Positions 10,833 through 21,345 are shown, numbered from the stretch's first letter. The stretch: 64,000 bases of DNA from Arion vulgaris (GCA_020796225.1 CM036767.1:12071427-12135426), one strand, 5' to 3'. The notes: generated from the sequence alone by a model not told the origin. A program made the numbers and translations.

Positions 10833-10996
10833 TAGTGGCGGCTCGTCATTAATGGCTAGTGGGGCCGAACCCACAAAAATAAGGTGTAACGTGTATTTAT
10901 TATTTTATACATTAAAATATATCCTAACCGAAACCATGATTTTTCCCAAACTTTCTGTTTGGCCCCACCAACAAAAATGATCACGAGCCACCACTG
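10833..10996 (+). mobile_element. hAT-like MITE family k, 164 bp
   Basis: Ends agtggcggctcgt and cgagccaccactg are inverted repeats. The interior (acgtgtatttattatttta) matches the copies at 46532 and 62457. No clear target duplication remains at this copy. Confidence 0.8.
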
Positions 10997-11194
10997 TTCT
11001 GCAGTTTGATTTACCCCCCGGTCGCATTTATTTTGCAGTGAATACTAAATTAGTCAGTATTCTGGATTTGCGTCATCTTAAAAACTACCGTGAGCTAGTA
11101 TATTGGTACAGAAGGGCTAATGGGTTAATATGTTTGTAATGTAAGCAATGTTTGACTTACAATTGAACTAATTTTACTGCCTAGCTCACTTGTG

Positions 11195-11395
11195 CATGCG
11201 AACAGACAGCACAGACAGCCGAACACATCCTGCAAGATTGTCACTTGATTAATCAACTGCTGAAAGAACACTATCCAACAGTGACAACCAGCCATGCATA
11301 TCTGTTTGTAACCCTCAATGAACTAACAAACACAACAATATACATCCAGAGAACCGGACTCATTGTGTAGACATTGAACAACAGAGAACAAAAAA
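11195..11395 (+). mobile_element. LINE fragment, knuckle region (AEHILQDCH)
   Basis: A plus-strand stretch coding QTAEHILQDCH corresponds to the CxC-x8-H-x4-C region at the end of the LINE type seen at 39715, 31205 and 51890. It is otherwise eroded. Confidence 0.6.
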
Positions 11396-11500
11396 TCAAC
11401 GTTTCGGTCATAGACATTTATCAAGGAAGACAAACATATTTAGTATTCCTTGTCTCTGTTTGTCTTCCTTGATAAAGGTCTATGACCGAAACGTTGGTTT
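11393..11500. repeat. 44-bp inverted repeat (hairpin) with 20-nt loop
   Basis: The arms 11393-11436 and 11457-11500 are complementary at 42 of 44 positions and are separated by 20 bases. The right arm carries cttgataaaggtctatgacc followed by gaaacg, a stem-and-GAAA arrangement discussed in the findings. Confidence 0.9.
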
Positions 11501-11589
11501 TATCATTTTGCTATTAGTGTTTGCTTGCTCATGTGATACCATACATACGTGTCTTTGTCTTTAAACGCCATTTTATTACGTATCACCGC

Positions 11590-11835
11590 AGCTTCCTCGG
11601 TTACCTCCTATCTGATCTGATCCGCTCGGACCAGACTAGATTTGTAGGCTTCCGCACATCCCAACAGCGAACGAGAAGAAGAAGAAGCTGACTAAGCAGT
11701 TTTGCATGAGATTTAAGTGTGAATTTCTCTTCGATTGTAACGGCTCTCATGTCATCCTAGCTTCACGTTGGTACCAGAGAAATACAGGGAAGTAAAGGTG
11801 GGAGGTGTGATACTGACGCATACGTCTCATTTTCA
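11590..11835 (+). mobile_element. Two SINE fragments: an (AAG)n-tailed piece and part of family e
   Basis: A short piece ends agcgaacgagaagaagaaga, like the tail seen at 22175. It is followed by a family-e interior (aacggctctcatgtcatcc, ggtaccagagaaatac) at about 11735-11830. Neither is complete. Confidence 0.5.
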
Positions 11836-12009
11836 AAATAAGGTGTTTCTAGTGAGGTTTAAAAAAAGGTGTTTCTAGTAAGGCAATAAAACAGGTGTTT
11901 CTATTAAGGTTTTTAAAAAAGTGTTCCTAGATAAATAAAAAAAAAAAGGTATACAAGTATATTCATTCGGGATACGAACAAGGTTGACGACAAGGGTGAA
12001 AAATATATG

Positions 12010-12145
12010 TGACGAATGGATCAAGACGTTTGTCTAGCGATCTGAAGGTAGTAGGTTCGAATCCGAATATTGTCCGTCAGTTCACGATTCATGTAGATTC
12101 CTAAAACTATTGCTGGAGCTACTAAGCTCGTGATTTATGTAATGC
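12010..12145 (+). mobile_element. SINE family d, partial
   Basis: It contains gtaggttcgaatccgaat (B box) and the family-d body attgctggagctactaagct with atgctctcggtaggtgac. It lacks the clear A box and the 3' third. Confidence 0.65.
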
Positions 12146-12169
12146 TCTCGGTAGGTGACGTGCAATATT

Positions 12170-12560
12170 AACAAGACTATGTTGACCCCCAACGCTACTA
12201 CTACAGAACATCTTAACAAAATTATATGGTGACCTCCCCAACGTTACTACTACATAAGGAAAATCGTATTATAAGTCTACGTGGACTCTAACCTCACTTC
12301 TACCGACTAAATATCTCAGCTTGATTACATGTCTAGTGTGCGTCAATGTCAATCTAATCCTTGCTTCCACAAACGAAAAATCTCAGTGAATCTTATCGAT
12401 CCATCTTGACTACAACGAAATATTCAAGTGAATCTGTATCGATCCCATCTTGACTTCCACAAACGAAATATCTCAATGTGAGTCTGTATCGATCCCATCT
12501 TTACTTCCACAAACGAAATATCTCAAATGTGAGTCTATATCGACCCCATTCTTACTTCTT
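12170..12560. repeat. Degenerate tandem repeats (about 60-bp and 54-bp units)
   Basis: Two copies of a unit with gttgacccccaacgctacta-like sequence are followed by about five irregular copies of a 54-bp unit (cttccacaaacgaaatatct, gtatcgatcccatctt). Confidence 0.75.
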
Positions 12561-12564
12561 CAAA

Positions 12565-13240
12565 CTTATCTTATCTTAACCACATTTGCCGTAAAGCGTC
12601 TGGGAGAGTTAGTTTTCTATCTTGTGCCAGGTGTGTTGGTCCATGCTTTCGCAGGGACTCTGAGATGTTATCTATCCATCGTGTTCTTGTCCTGCCTCGT
12701 GCTCCGCGCCCTGAGTGTCGATTATTGTAGGCACGTGATGGTATTAAATGTGGTTCCATTTTCATTAGATGGCCGAACCACTTGATTCTTTGCTTCTCGA
12801 TGTACTGTATACATGGTATAGTACCAACGATGCTTCTCGATGTACTGTAAACATGGTATAGTACCAACGATGCTTCTCGATGTACTGTATACATGGTATA
12901 GTACCAACGATGCTTCTCGACGTACTGTAAACATGGTATAGTACCAACGATGCTTCTCGATGTACTGTAAACATGGTATAGTACCAACGATGCTTCTCGA
13001 TGTACTGTATACATGGTATAGTACCAACGATGTTTCTCGATGTACTGTAAACATGGTATAGTACCAACGATGCTTCTCGATGTACTGTAAACATGGTATA
13101 GTACCAACGATGCTTCTCGACGTACTGTAAACATGGTATAGTACCAACGATGCTTCTCGACGTACTGTAAACATGGCATAGTACCAACGATGCTTCTGAT
13201 ATTCTCGTTTCTCACTCTATCTTTCCTTCAAACTATCTCA
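12565..13240 (-). mobile_element. LINE C-terminal fragment with internal 40-bp array
   Basis: The minus strand encodes RMRNENIRSIVGT, then the expanded array, then IEKQRIKWFGHLMKMEPH and GRTRTRWIDNISESLRKHG, the C-terminal tail of a LINE ORF2. The array (12793-13192) lies just before the KWFGHL motif and, with a 40-bp unit, breaks the frame. Confidence 0.8.
12793..13192. repeat. 40-bp minisatellite born inside a LINE ORF, ten copies
   Basis: The unit holds tgcttctcgatgtactgtaa and acatggtatagtaccaacga. Few variants occur (gta or gtaa context; cgatgt or cgacgt). On the minus strand it reads GTIPCLQYIEKH in one frame per unit. Because 40 is not a multiple of three, successive copies shift frame, so all three minus-strand frames are open. 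Confidence 0.95.
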
Positions 13241-13321
13241 ACAAAATTAAGTAGAAAAATAGGAAGCAATATGAGTATTATATTTATGGTGGAGAAACCA
13301 TGCACTTTTTTGGCTATTTAC

Positions 13322-13408
13322 CCTGTGTCCCTCATGCCCTGTCCCCTTCTCACCAGCAGGTCCAGCTGACCCTGAGGGGCCGGTCCGTCCCGGCAAACCA
13401 ACTTGCCC
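13322..13408 (-). CDS. Collagen exon, 87 bp (GQVGLPGRTGPSG...)
   Basis: The acceptor is gtgttcgcag and the donor gtaaat. The phase-0 translation of 29 codons starts GQVGLPGRTGPSGSAGPAG and ends GEKGTGHEGHR. The triplets are regular except for a two-residue unit (GT) before GHE, a small interruption of the kind common in non-fibrillar collagens. No frameshift is needed. It is GC-rich against AT-rich flanks, as expected for an exon. Confidence 0.85.
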
Positions 13409-13604
13409 CTGCGAACACAAGAGTTATTAACGTGTGCGCATGCAAGGACTCACACAAGAATAAATCAATGAAAGATATCACACAGTAAAATCAAAACACA
13501 ACCAAAAAAGTAAATCTAAATAGCAGTTAAAGCAGCTAAAATCTGGCATTAGTAATATTATCATTGACCAATCAGGTTCTTGTTATGAAGTGATTCTGCC
13601 AGTT

Positions 13605-13835
13605 AATAAGAATGCAACCAAACTCCTCTGCATACAGTCGTCTATCAACAATAGAACACCAGTAAAGAAGACGAGAGAAAGACCACGAAAATATGGATAG
13701 ATGGCATAACATAATTCTGTAACAAAGTAAAAATAACTATCACCCAAGCCAACTAGAGCAGACAAAAACAGAAAACCACGACACTGGGCGACAATCCGGT
13801 AACAGTGTCACGACAAATGAAGAAAAAGAATCACA
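13605..13835 (+). mobile_element. LINE 3' fragment
   Basis: A plus-strand stretch with aagaccacgaaaatatggat, ccaactagagcagacaaaaa and actgggcgacaatccggtaa matches in the opposite sense the ends at 18540 and 33430 (KHWATTR-like end). Frames are disrupted. Confidence 0.65.
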
Positions 13836-13847
13836 TTTAAAGTTAGT

Positions 13848-14060
13848 AATCTATTAACCCCGACGTTCTGAGTTCGAATCACGCTGCGGACAGTTTGCTT
13901 GCAAATTGTTTCCGTTGATTTTAACAAAGGACGATGGCGCCACCGTTCAGAAAGCAATGGCAAACTACTGAACGTATAAGTGGTGCCTAGAAAATCAACG
14001 ACTTGTTTACTGTGGTTGATGGCTACGTCCTTTGGGATATGCCACGATTTTCAATGCTTG
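13848..14060 (+). mobile_element. SINE family c, 5'-shortened copy
   Basis: It has the B box gagttcgaatcac, the core gttcagaaagcaatggcaaa followed by ctactgaacgta, and the 3' end ggatatgccacgatttt. The first 25 bases of the tRNA-like head are missing. Confidence 0.85.
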
Positions 14061-14317
14061 TAAACTTTGTGCCAAAAAGCATTAGTAAATTAACTTGTCT
14101 CACACAAACCAAACATCTTAAACCTGATTTGGTTCTAGATCCATCTTGGCATCTCTATCACTTTCTTCGAAAGTTTTAAAGAAAACTGGCTTATTGCATG
14201 CATGAACTTCATTTATTCTCTACATTACTGAGGTAATGACGTGTATGTAATTATTGCATTAATTACTGGGGTATGAATGTCATTATTGTGTACAATGTAT
14301 AAAGTACATGTAGCTTT

Positions 14318-14549
14318 ATTCTCTCTTTCTCTCTCGCGAGCGATCGTTCTTTTGGCCATTTTGATCATTCTTATTGTGATATATAAACAGCCTTTGCCAA
14401 GAACAGTTTTTTACGTCACAATCTTCAGTACCATAAGGAGCTCTGGTGCTTGTCCTTCGGTGATGTGTCCGATTTCAACAAGCGTTGACTGGGCACTCTC
14501 CGTCAGCCTTTGACTATCCCCGGCCGACCTGCAAGGCAGCAGGTTAGCT
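14318..14549 (-). mobile_element. SINE-like family i
   Basis: The minus strand ends in a (GA)n tract (tctctctttctctctc on plus). The body matches 52396-52676: gatcgttctt..ggccatttt, attcttattgtgatatataa, tccccggccgacctgcaa. Its 3' module resembles that of families a and b. Confidence 0.75.
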
Positions 14550-14750
14550 TTATTCTAATCATATCTTCTTTATGCAGCCCAGTACTTCTGAAATCTTCAC
14601 AATCTTGTGACGCCTCTTCTCCTCTTTGCCGGGATGTCTCCCTCCATAATGATCTTCTCCGACCGTTCATATTTTCTTGTCCAAGATACTTCAATATTTT
14701 TCCATTCTTTTTTGTAGTATCAGCCAGTTTTCTTTGATTTTGATTTCTTC
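14550..14750 (-). mobile_element. LINE C-terminal fragment
   Basis: Minus-strand frames give ILKYLGQE, then an ImEGDIPAKRR-like stretch, corresponding to the LKYFGHIKR and MEG.P.KRRRGRPRRR region of the LINE at 6180 and 55740. It is short and frameshifted. Confidence 0.55.
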
Positions 14751-14787
14751 TGGATATATATATATTTGTTCTCTTGTCTTTCCATGA

Positions 14788-15046
14788 TCTTCTTCTTCTT
14801 TGCGTTCGTTCTTTACAACCAATTTTAATCACTCTTTGTTATATGTTTGATCTTTGCCAAGAACGTCTATACGTTGCACATTGGTTTGGTAGGCCCTAAA
14901 CGCATAGACTTCTATACGTTTAGGACACATGCATCCGATTTCAGCCAAACCTCCTTAGTCGCCTCTTACGACATGCGTGGCAGGTAACAGTGGTTCTATT
15001 CTTTACACCCCAAATTTGGGCCCCGGTAACCATTCGGGCGGTCTGT
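14788..15046 (-). mobile_element. SINE-like family b
   Basis: On plus it starts (ttc)n then tttgcgttcgttctttac, passes gccaagaacgtctatacg, cctccttagtcgcctcttac and gacatgcgtggcaggtaac, and ends ggttaccggggcc-like near 15040. Copies are at 22610, 42608 and 48719. Confidence 0.8.
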
Positions 15047-15139
15047 CCATGATAAACGGAGCACTCTTCTGTAAAACCTATAATCAAAAGCACACATATG
15101 TTTTTTCACTGCCATGTTAAATGTCCATGCTTCACACCT

Positions 15140-15600
15140 AAACATACAACTGGAAATATGCATGCTCTTAGTATTCTGATCTTGGTTTTCCTATCAATTT
15201 TTTCTTTCTTAAATTATGGCAGAAAATATATATGTAGTCAAATTTCTCCACAATTTCGCAGCTTATACAAATACGCCGATGAAAATTTTAAAACAGTTTG
15301 GCAATAATATATTGTTCAGACTATTGCATTCATTTCTGATCGGGTTTTTTCGAACGACATATAATGAACTACATACTTTGGTCACATCAAGCGTGATGGT
15401 CTGAAAAGAACAATACTAGAGGGCAGGGTCCCAAAACGCAGAGGCAGACCAAGAAGAAGATGTCTACAAGGTATTAAAGAAACCATGAACATGACCATCG
15501 ACGAAGTGGGTGAACTGGCTAGAGACAGTGAATTTCAGATGTGCTGCAAAGAGAGCAACGTTCTATAAAGGATACGTACCTTGATGATGATGATGATATA
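15140..15600. mobile_element. LINE fragments, the second with a (GAT)n tail
   Basis: 15150-15200 holds a minus-strand scrap (aatatgcatgctcttagtat, the ILRACIF-type region). 15365-15597 on plus is the 3' end of the LINE type found complete at 61262 on the minus strand: agaggcagaccaagaagaag, gtgctgcaaagagagcaacg and the terminal ctataaaggatacg before (GAT)n. Confidence 0.75.
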
Positions 15601-15754
15601 ATGAACACATCTATAACAAGTAAAGCAGATATTACACACTGAAATCCAAAATGTGAAAAATAGCAGAGCAGTTTACTTAAATAGGTAGGAATTTTGATTG
15701 CTTTTGAACTACTAAAAAAAAGATTTATTCTTCGAATTTGCAAATAAATATCTT

Positions 15755-15912
15755 CTACGTTTTCTTCAAACGCTCCATATCGACCACTTGTTAATCACTC
15801 TTTGTGATTTGTATATGATCCGAGTCTAAGAGCGATTGTACGTTGTGTCAGTTTTGTGCCTACAAGTAGGCCAGCACATCCGATTTCTGTGATGTTATTT
15901 ATTTACTAGGGT
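15755..15912 (-). mobile_element. SINE-like family a, truncated
   Basis: On plus: ttcttcaaacgctccata, cgaccacttgttaatcactc, taagagcgattgtacgttgt, ccagcacatccgatttct, then it stops at tttatttactaggg. The other half of the element is missing. Confidence 0.8.
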
Positions 15913-16001
15913 CAATCCACGGTAAGGTTGGATGTTTCTCTATCGGTATAGAAAATCATAACCTGAAAGTTTCGTGTGACTGCACTAGTCATGTGAAATT
16001 T

Positions 16002-16722
16002 TCACAGGCTCATGTTCCTCCTGTCTACACCACCCTCACAGGCTCATGTTCCTCCTGTCCTACACCGCCCTCACAGGCTCATGTTCCTCCTGTCCTACAC
16101 CGCCCTCACAGGCTCATGTTCCTCCTGTCTTACACCGCCCTCACAGGCTCATGTTCCCCATGTCCTGCACCGCCCTCACAGGCTCATGTTCCTCCTGTCC
16201 TACACCGCCCTCACAGGCTCATGTTCCCCATGTCCTACACCGCCCTCACAGGCTCATGTTCCCCATGTCCTACACCGCCCTCACAGGCTCATGTTCCCCA
16301 TGTCCTACACCGCCCTCACAGGCTCATGTTCCTCCTGTCCTCACCCCCTCACAGCTCATGTTCCCCATGTCCTACACCGCCCTCACAGGCTCATGTTCCT
16401 CCTGTCCTACACCGCCCTCACAGGCTCATGTTCCCCATGTCCTACACCGCCCTCACAGGCTCATGTTCCCCCTGTCCTACACCGCCTCACAGGCTCATAT
16501 TCCCCTGTCTACCCTACAGTCATTTCCCTTCACGCCCTCACAGGCTCATGTTCCCATGTCCTAGCCCCCACCCGACCCCTCACAGGCTCATGTTCCCCAT
16601 GTCCTCACACCGCAGCCCTCACAGGCTCATGTTCCTCCTGTCCTACACCGCCCTCACAGGCTCATGTTCCCCTGTCCTACACACTCACCCTCACAGGCTC
16701 ATGTTCCCCTCAAAATGTCCCT
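16002..16722. repeat. 35-bp GC-rich minisatellite, about 20 copies
   Basis: The unit includes ctcacaggctcatgttcctc and ctgtcctacaccgcc; the ctcctg or ccccatg variant alternates irregularly. Indels accumulate after about 16480. Pro- and Ser-rich open frames through it are by-products of the repeat. Confidence 0.95.
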
Positions 16723-16800
16723 ACACCTGTCCCTCCAAAAATCACTAACCAATGTAGTAAAGATAGTTTTTTCTCTTTTTAATATATCTTATAATTATAT

Positions 16801-17042
16801 GTCGTCTGTGGCTTAGGGGTAGTGACTCGGTCTATTAACTCCGACGTTCTGAGTTCGAATCACGCTGCGGACAATTTTGTTGCAAATTGTTTCGCGTGGA
16901 TTTTTACAAAAAGGACGATGGCACAACCCGTTCAGAAAGCAATGGCAAACTACTGAACGTAATAATGCCTAGAAAAATCACAAACATCGTTAAAGAAGCT
17001 GGTGTTGATTGGCAAAGTTCTGTAAAGGATATGCAATTAACT
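16801..17042 (+). mobile_element. SINE family c, full-length
   Basis: The tRNA-like head has an A box (tggcttaggggtagtg) and B box (gagttcgaatcac). The core is gttcagaaagcaatggcaaa then ctactgaacg, and the 3' end ctgtaaaggatatgcaatta. This is the best reference copy of the c2 subtype. Confidence 0.9.
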
Positions 17043-17218
17043 AACTTATAATTATAATAGATATATAATCGTTGGTAATATTTTAGTGTATACTAAATGT
17101 GATATTAATCAACAATTATTATTATTATTATTATGATATTAGGGAGATTATTATAACAGGTTATCTGATCGTCAGAAGTAGCTTCTAAAGGGTTTTAAAA
17201 TGGGTTTAAAGGGTTTTA

Positions 17219-17456
17219 AGCCGAAGGATTGACTTCATTGCACCGGGTTTTACCCCAAATGGCTCGGTCCCTCTCTGCAGAAATGATACGCCACCTGCCG
17301 AGAGTATTGCATAAAGCACGAACTCTGTAGCTCCAGCAACAATCCTAGGGTCTCTGAAAAAACTGCACTCGTGAACAGAGCGGCGCGGTCCGGACTCGAA
17401 CCCACGACCTTCGACTCACAAGGCAAAGGGCTTAACCACTTCGCCACAGAGACCCG
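17219..17456 (-). mobile_element. SINE family d, full-length tRNA-derived
   Basis: On the minus strand the head reads gtctctgtggcgaagtggtt (A box tggcgaagtgg) and tgggttcgagtccggacc (B box). The body follows (ttgttgctggagctacagag, ctctcggcaggtggcg) and ends near caatgaagtcaatccttcgg. It is close enough to a tRNA that scanners may report it; the long non-tRNA body shows it is a SINE. Confidence 0.9.
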
Positions 17457-17504
17457 GACGATTAATAATCAAGCGTTGAAAAAAAATAATAATTGAGCAC
17501 TTAC

Positions 17505-17584
17505 TGGTGGACCTTGAGAACCATCTCTACCTGTAGGCCCTTGTGGTCCACGTGGTCCAGGGGTCCGGACAAGCCTGGGTGACC
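17505..17584 (-). CDS. Collagen exon, 80 bp with an apparent one-base deletion
   Basis: The acceptor is aataatttcag and the donor gtaagt. It starts GHPGLSGP, then loses register at the C-run of ggacccctgg. One added C gives 81 bp and nine perfect triplets, with GPRGPQGPTGRDG and ending GSQGPP before the donor. It is most simply read as an intact exon with a homopolymer error in the assembly. Confidence 0.82.
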
Positions 17585-17729
17585 CTGAAATTATTAAGAT
17601 GTGTATCTAAACAAGATTAATGCACTGGACTAACATATTATGTATTGTATGTCTGTGTATGTGTATACGAACGTGTAGATATGTGTGTATGGCTATATGT
17701 ATATGTGTTGGTGACTCTCTCTCTGTCTT

Positions 17730-18070
17730 TTTAACCCGGATTGGGGCATAGGCCCTCATCCAACTCATGCCAAGTCTTCCTATCACTAGCTATCTACTGC
17801 AGCTCCCTCCAGCTCTTCTATTAATTGTTGATCTCCGCCTCCAAATCTCGTGTCCATGTATTTCTCGGCTTCCCTTTCTTTCGATGTCCCTGCGGGTTCC
17901 AGGAAAGGACCCTTCCTCTTGTATATTCCATCACAGGTTTTCAGAAAGTGTATCCAGCGCCAGCGTCTTTTTTAAACCTCTTGGTTCACTGTAATTCGTC
18001 TTGTTCTCTCCATAAGTTCCTCATTTGTGACCCTATCATACCATCTCAGTCCCTTTATTCTGCGCAGATA
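17730..18070 (-). mobile_element. LINE C-terminal fragment
   Basis: On plus, ccatgtatttctcggcttcc, atgtccctgcgggttccag, and agtgtatccagcgccagcgt are the reverse of RW.R....KR-type LINE tails. The nearest relatives here are at 26110 and 54600. Frames are broken. Confidence 0.6.
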
Positions 18071-18079
18071 TCAGTTGAT

Positions 18080-18535
18080 GAATATTTATAAAATAATGTA
18101 CGCATCTAAAACACCAACATTCTTGTGTTGTATGGTACACTAGGCAACCTCTAGTGAGATCTAAGAAAAAGGTCTGGTGCCAAACACAGCAGAATCCTAT
18201 ATGATTTTAACTCCTTCAGTACTAACTGCCGCAGTGTGCGCCAATATTGTCTATTAAATAACACAACTGTTGCACATTGCGCCACGTAATGTTTCTAGTA
18301 AAATTATTTCTAAAACAATGCATTCTAATTCAATTTCTGGTTTTTATCTACAGCAACGATTTCTATTTCTATATTGTTGTCCGATCGAAAGTTTATTAAA
18401 AACGCGTTAGTTGGATGAAATTTAGATATTTTTCAAGCTGGAAAATGTAAAATATTCAATTACTACGGAGTTCGTGCCCTGTCACCTAGATATTTTTTAT
18501 ATAATAAAGAGATCGTAGCTTACAAGGTTATTCAC
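18080..18535. other. Intron sequence, nothing recognised
   Basis: AT-rich sequence with no repeats or exon signals that I can identify. Confidence 0.5.
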
Positions 18536-18537
18536 TT

Positions 18538-18790
18538 CTTCTTCTTCTTTTGTCGTCACACTGCTACCGGGTTGTTGCCCAGTGTTTTCTGTTTGTGTCT
18601 TGCGCTGTTCTGGTGGCTTCTGTGATTGCTATTTTTGCTCTTTCATAAGATTCTGCTACACCATCTAACCATCTTTCCGTGGTCTTCCTCTTGCCTTCTT
18701 TGCTGATGTTCTGTTGTAGAAGACTCTGTATACTGTGGAGTTTGGGATGCATTCTTATTAAGTGGCCAAACCACTTCATTCTTGATTATT
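18538..18790 (-). mobile_element. LINE C-terminal fragment (MKWFGHLIRMHPK)
   Basis: The minus strand encodes MKWFGHLIRMHPKLHSIQSL, then KRKTTERWLDGVAESYERAK and the end NRKHWATTR. This matches the arrangement at 33430 and, in opposite sense, 13605. It is a 5'-truncated copy. Confidence 0.8.
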
Positions 18791-18846
18791 CACTACAGTA
18801 CAATAATTCTGATATTATGAATCAATCAACCAATCTATCACTATCA

Positions 18847-19088
18847 TTCTTCTTCTTTGAGCGCTACCACTTGGTAATCCACTATTTCTGATTTGTTTGT
18901 GATTTTACCCTAAGAGCGATTGTACATTGTGCCAGTTATGCGCCTACAAATATGCCAGAACATACAACGCTTTTTATTTACTAGGATATTTTCACTAGGC
19001 CCCTACTTTAGTCGTCTCTTACGACATGCCTTGTTGGTCGCAGTGTTTCTATTCTTTGTTAACCCTTTGCGCCCGGCAACACACGGGC
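18847..19088 (-). mobile_element. SINE-like family a, nearly complete
   Basis: On plus it runs ttcttcttctttgagcgct, ccctaagagcgattgtacat, tttatttactaggatat, tagtcgtctcttacgacatg and ends in the element's 5' end gcccggcaacacacgggcg. Confidence 0.85.
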
Positions 19089-19089
19089 G

Positions 19090-19212
19090 TAATCGATCAA
19101 CAGAGATATAAGACGTTCGCCTCGCCTCCCACTTCAGAACAGAGATATATAAGACGTTCGCCTCGCCTCACTTCACCAGATATAAGACGTCGCCTGCCCC
19201 CTTCAGAAATAT
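19090..19212. repeat. About 45-bp direct repeat, three copies
   Basis: Repeats of atataagacgttcgcctcgc with shrinking length towards the right. Confidence 0.75.
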
Positions 19213-19383
19213 TTGATTCGTGTTCCATGCTGAGTTATCGTGCTATTTTCTAATTAATTTTAGTCTCAGTGTAGATGAGATCACATGACTGGTCCTGTTT
19301 GAGACGGATTATAAAACACAGGTCCCGTGTTCAAAGTGAGTACATTAACGAACTATTTACAGTTTGCAATAGGAGATAGGAGA

Positions 19384-19648
19384 GCCGCGGTAGCGTAGTA
19401 GTTAGTGAACTCGCTTCTCAAGGCTGGTGGTCTGGGTTCAACTCCGCAGTGCGCTGGAATTTTTCCCGACCGCGACGGTTCTCATGTCGACCCAGCCTCA
19501 ACTGGGTACCAGACACTTTTCTAGGAAAGTAAATGCGGCCGGCGTGATGCTGACTACATCACCCATCGTGTGCCGACGGTCAATGAAAAATACAGACTTA
19601 ACACTGTATTGCCCTATATACCACGAGGTATGAAAGGGTTCCTTTACT
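19384..19648 (+). mobile_element. SINE family e, full-length tRNA-derived
   Basis: The head gagccgcggtagcgtagtag and tctgggttcaactccgc form the A and B boxes. The body reads ttcccgaccgcgacggttct, cagcctcaactgggtaccag, gcggccggcgtgatgctgac, and the end is a tract near ccctatataccacgaggt then ggttcctttac. Confidence 0.88.
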
Positions 19649-19896
19649 TTTTCTTTACTAATAGGAGAGAGGGACGAATTAGTGTAGTGCATAAGCGTTC
19701 GTTTATCGACTTAGACACAAGAGCGTTGTAGGTTCAACCTAACTCTCAAAATTACACACGTGAGTAAAGGAATTGGCCGATATAATCGTCCTACGGCCCG
19801 ACACACGCATTTTCCCAACGACGTGTATGAGATTGGTATTACATAAGCACTTTAATTCCATTCGTTTAGTAAGACTACAGTAGTAAATCATTCTAC

Positions 19897-19951
19897 CTGG
19901 CTCTCCTCTTGGAGGTGGACTCATGTTTTGGTCAGTTCTTGTTTTCTGATC
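19897..19951 (-). CDS. Weak collagen-exon candidate (SPPPRGEPG)
   Basis: The minus strand reads ...NMSPPPRGEPG up to a gtagaa donor. A possible acceptor is ttctgtgaccag. Only one Gly-X-Y unit is present, the length is 55 and the phase differs from the other exons, so this may be chance. Confidence 0.2.
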
Positions 19952-19979
19952 CTGGTCACAGAAGTTACTCAGAACATCG

Positions 19980-20385
19980 ATTCTCAAGAACGGTAATTAT
20001 AGCTCCTTCAGTCTTGACAATTTACTTAGTTGTGTCCCTTGGTTAAAAAAAATACACTATTGTTTCTAATCTGTGGTTACTGCCTGTAGTACTGTCTTTA
20101 GGGCGATGTAGGAGAGATGGGACGAAAGTCTGAGGAGTTTAATGGCAGCATGACTAGTGCAGTCGTCGCGAAGCTGTTTATGTTAGGATTTGTCATTTAT
20201 GCCCACAACAGAAAAAAATCCTTGGCCTTACCGTGAATTGAACACGAGTCCCTCGCATGGGAGCCGCCCTCTAATCCATTGGCCAGACACTGTTCTCTAA
20301 AACTACGCACCCAAAAAGCATCGCGGCTGTTCCGTTCCTTGTAAATAGATAGCTAGATGAAAGCTTCAGTAACAAATAATTTGAC
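19980..20385. other. Intron sequence, nothing recognised
   Basis: No repeat family or exon is visible, apart from a tRNA-like scrap near 20225-20285 (minus strand) with a weak B box. Confidence 0.4.
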
Positions 20386-20387
20386 TG

Positions 20388-20475
20388 AATGATTAATTGA
20401 TTGATTGATTGATTGATTGATATGACCATTATTGTTGCACTTCTGTGAATAACCATATGCACTGCGATCTTTCTT
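20388..20475 (-). mobile_element. SINE family j, tail fragment
   Basis: A (gatt)n tail is followed by atgaccattattgttgcac and taaccatatgcactgcgatc, as in the 3' end of family j. Confidence 0.75.
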
Positions 20476-20924
20476 CATCATCTTCATCTTCTGTAACCGT
20501 ATAGCTTGCCTAGCTACTGCTTCTTGGCTCTGATATCCTCGGTCACTGCACCATTTAAAATGTATCAGGGTAACCTCCTGATAATGATCCTGTCTTGACT
20601 TATTCTTCTATCCTTTGTGTAACCGTATAGGGTTTCATGCCTGTCTGATATACATAATTATTCTATTTCCTGCTGACTTCAACTTTCACGTTTGTCTGAC
20701 CACACAACAATATACTAACACGTGATTCTTGAATAGTTATCTATGGGAGAATCAAACAAAGGTGGTTCTCCGTTTTTATTAAAATGACAATTCTACAAAA
20801 ATCATTTTTAAACTTTAGTAATGTTAAATCAAATGACCCTGAAATACAATGATACAAAATAAAAGACACTCCTAACTAAATCTGTTCATTAATGAAGCGC
20901 CTCTGACCAACGCCTGGCTGACGA

Positions 20925-21345
20925 GAACCTGGAATATTTTATACTGATGTCTTGAGCTTTCTTCAACCGATCCGTACGTGGTAAAGGTGAATACACTGGA
21001 ATATTTTATAATCTGGCTGTCCTAGCTTCCATCCTGGCTGGTATGAGAATCCTGGAATATTTTCAAATTGGCTGTTTTGGCTTTCATCAACTCATCCTGA
21101 TTCACGTGGTAAATGGAATACACTGGAATATTTTATAATCTGGCTGTCTAGCTTCCATCAACTGATATGCACGTGGTAAATGAGAATATATAGGAATATT
21201 CTTTCAAACTGGCTGTCATAGCTTCCATCAACTGATATGCACGTGGTAAATGAGAATATACAGGAATATTCTACAAACTGGCTGTTTTGGCTTTCATCAA
21301 CTATCATCTACTGATTCACACGTGGCAAATGAGAATACACTCGAA
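20925..21345. repeat. About 65-bp tandem repeat, six or seven irregular copies
   Basis: Units share ggaatattttataatctggc, tagcttccatcaactgatat and gcacgtggtaaatgagaata, with many indels. This is an old or error-rich array. Confidence 0.85.

Noticed and set aside
15993..16782. Pro/Ser/His-rich open frames of about 250 codons
   Set aside because: They follow the 35-bp GC-rich array; all three frames are open because the unit length shifts frame.
17385..17456. tRNA gene on minus strand
   Set aside because: A and B boxes are present, but the sequence continues into the family-d SINE body; the same holds for the heads of families c, e, f and j.
19739..19987. Minus-strand ORF with PPPRGEPG as a firm collagen exon
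   Set aside because: Only one triplet-like unit and a phase that does not match the other exons; kept only as a weak candidate.
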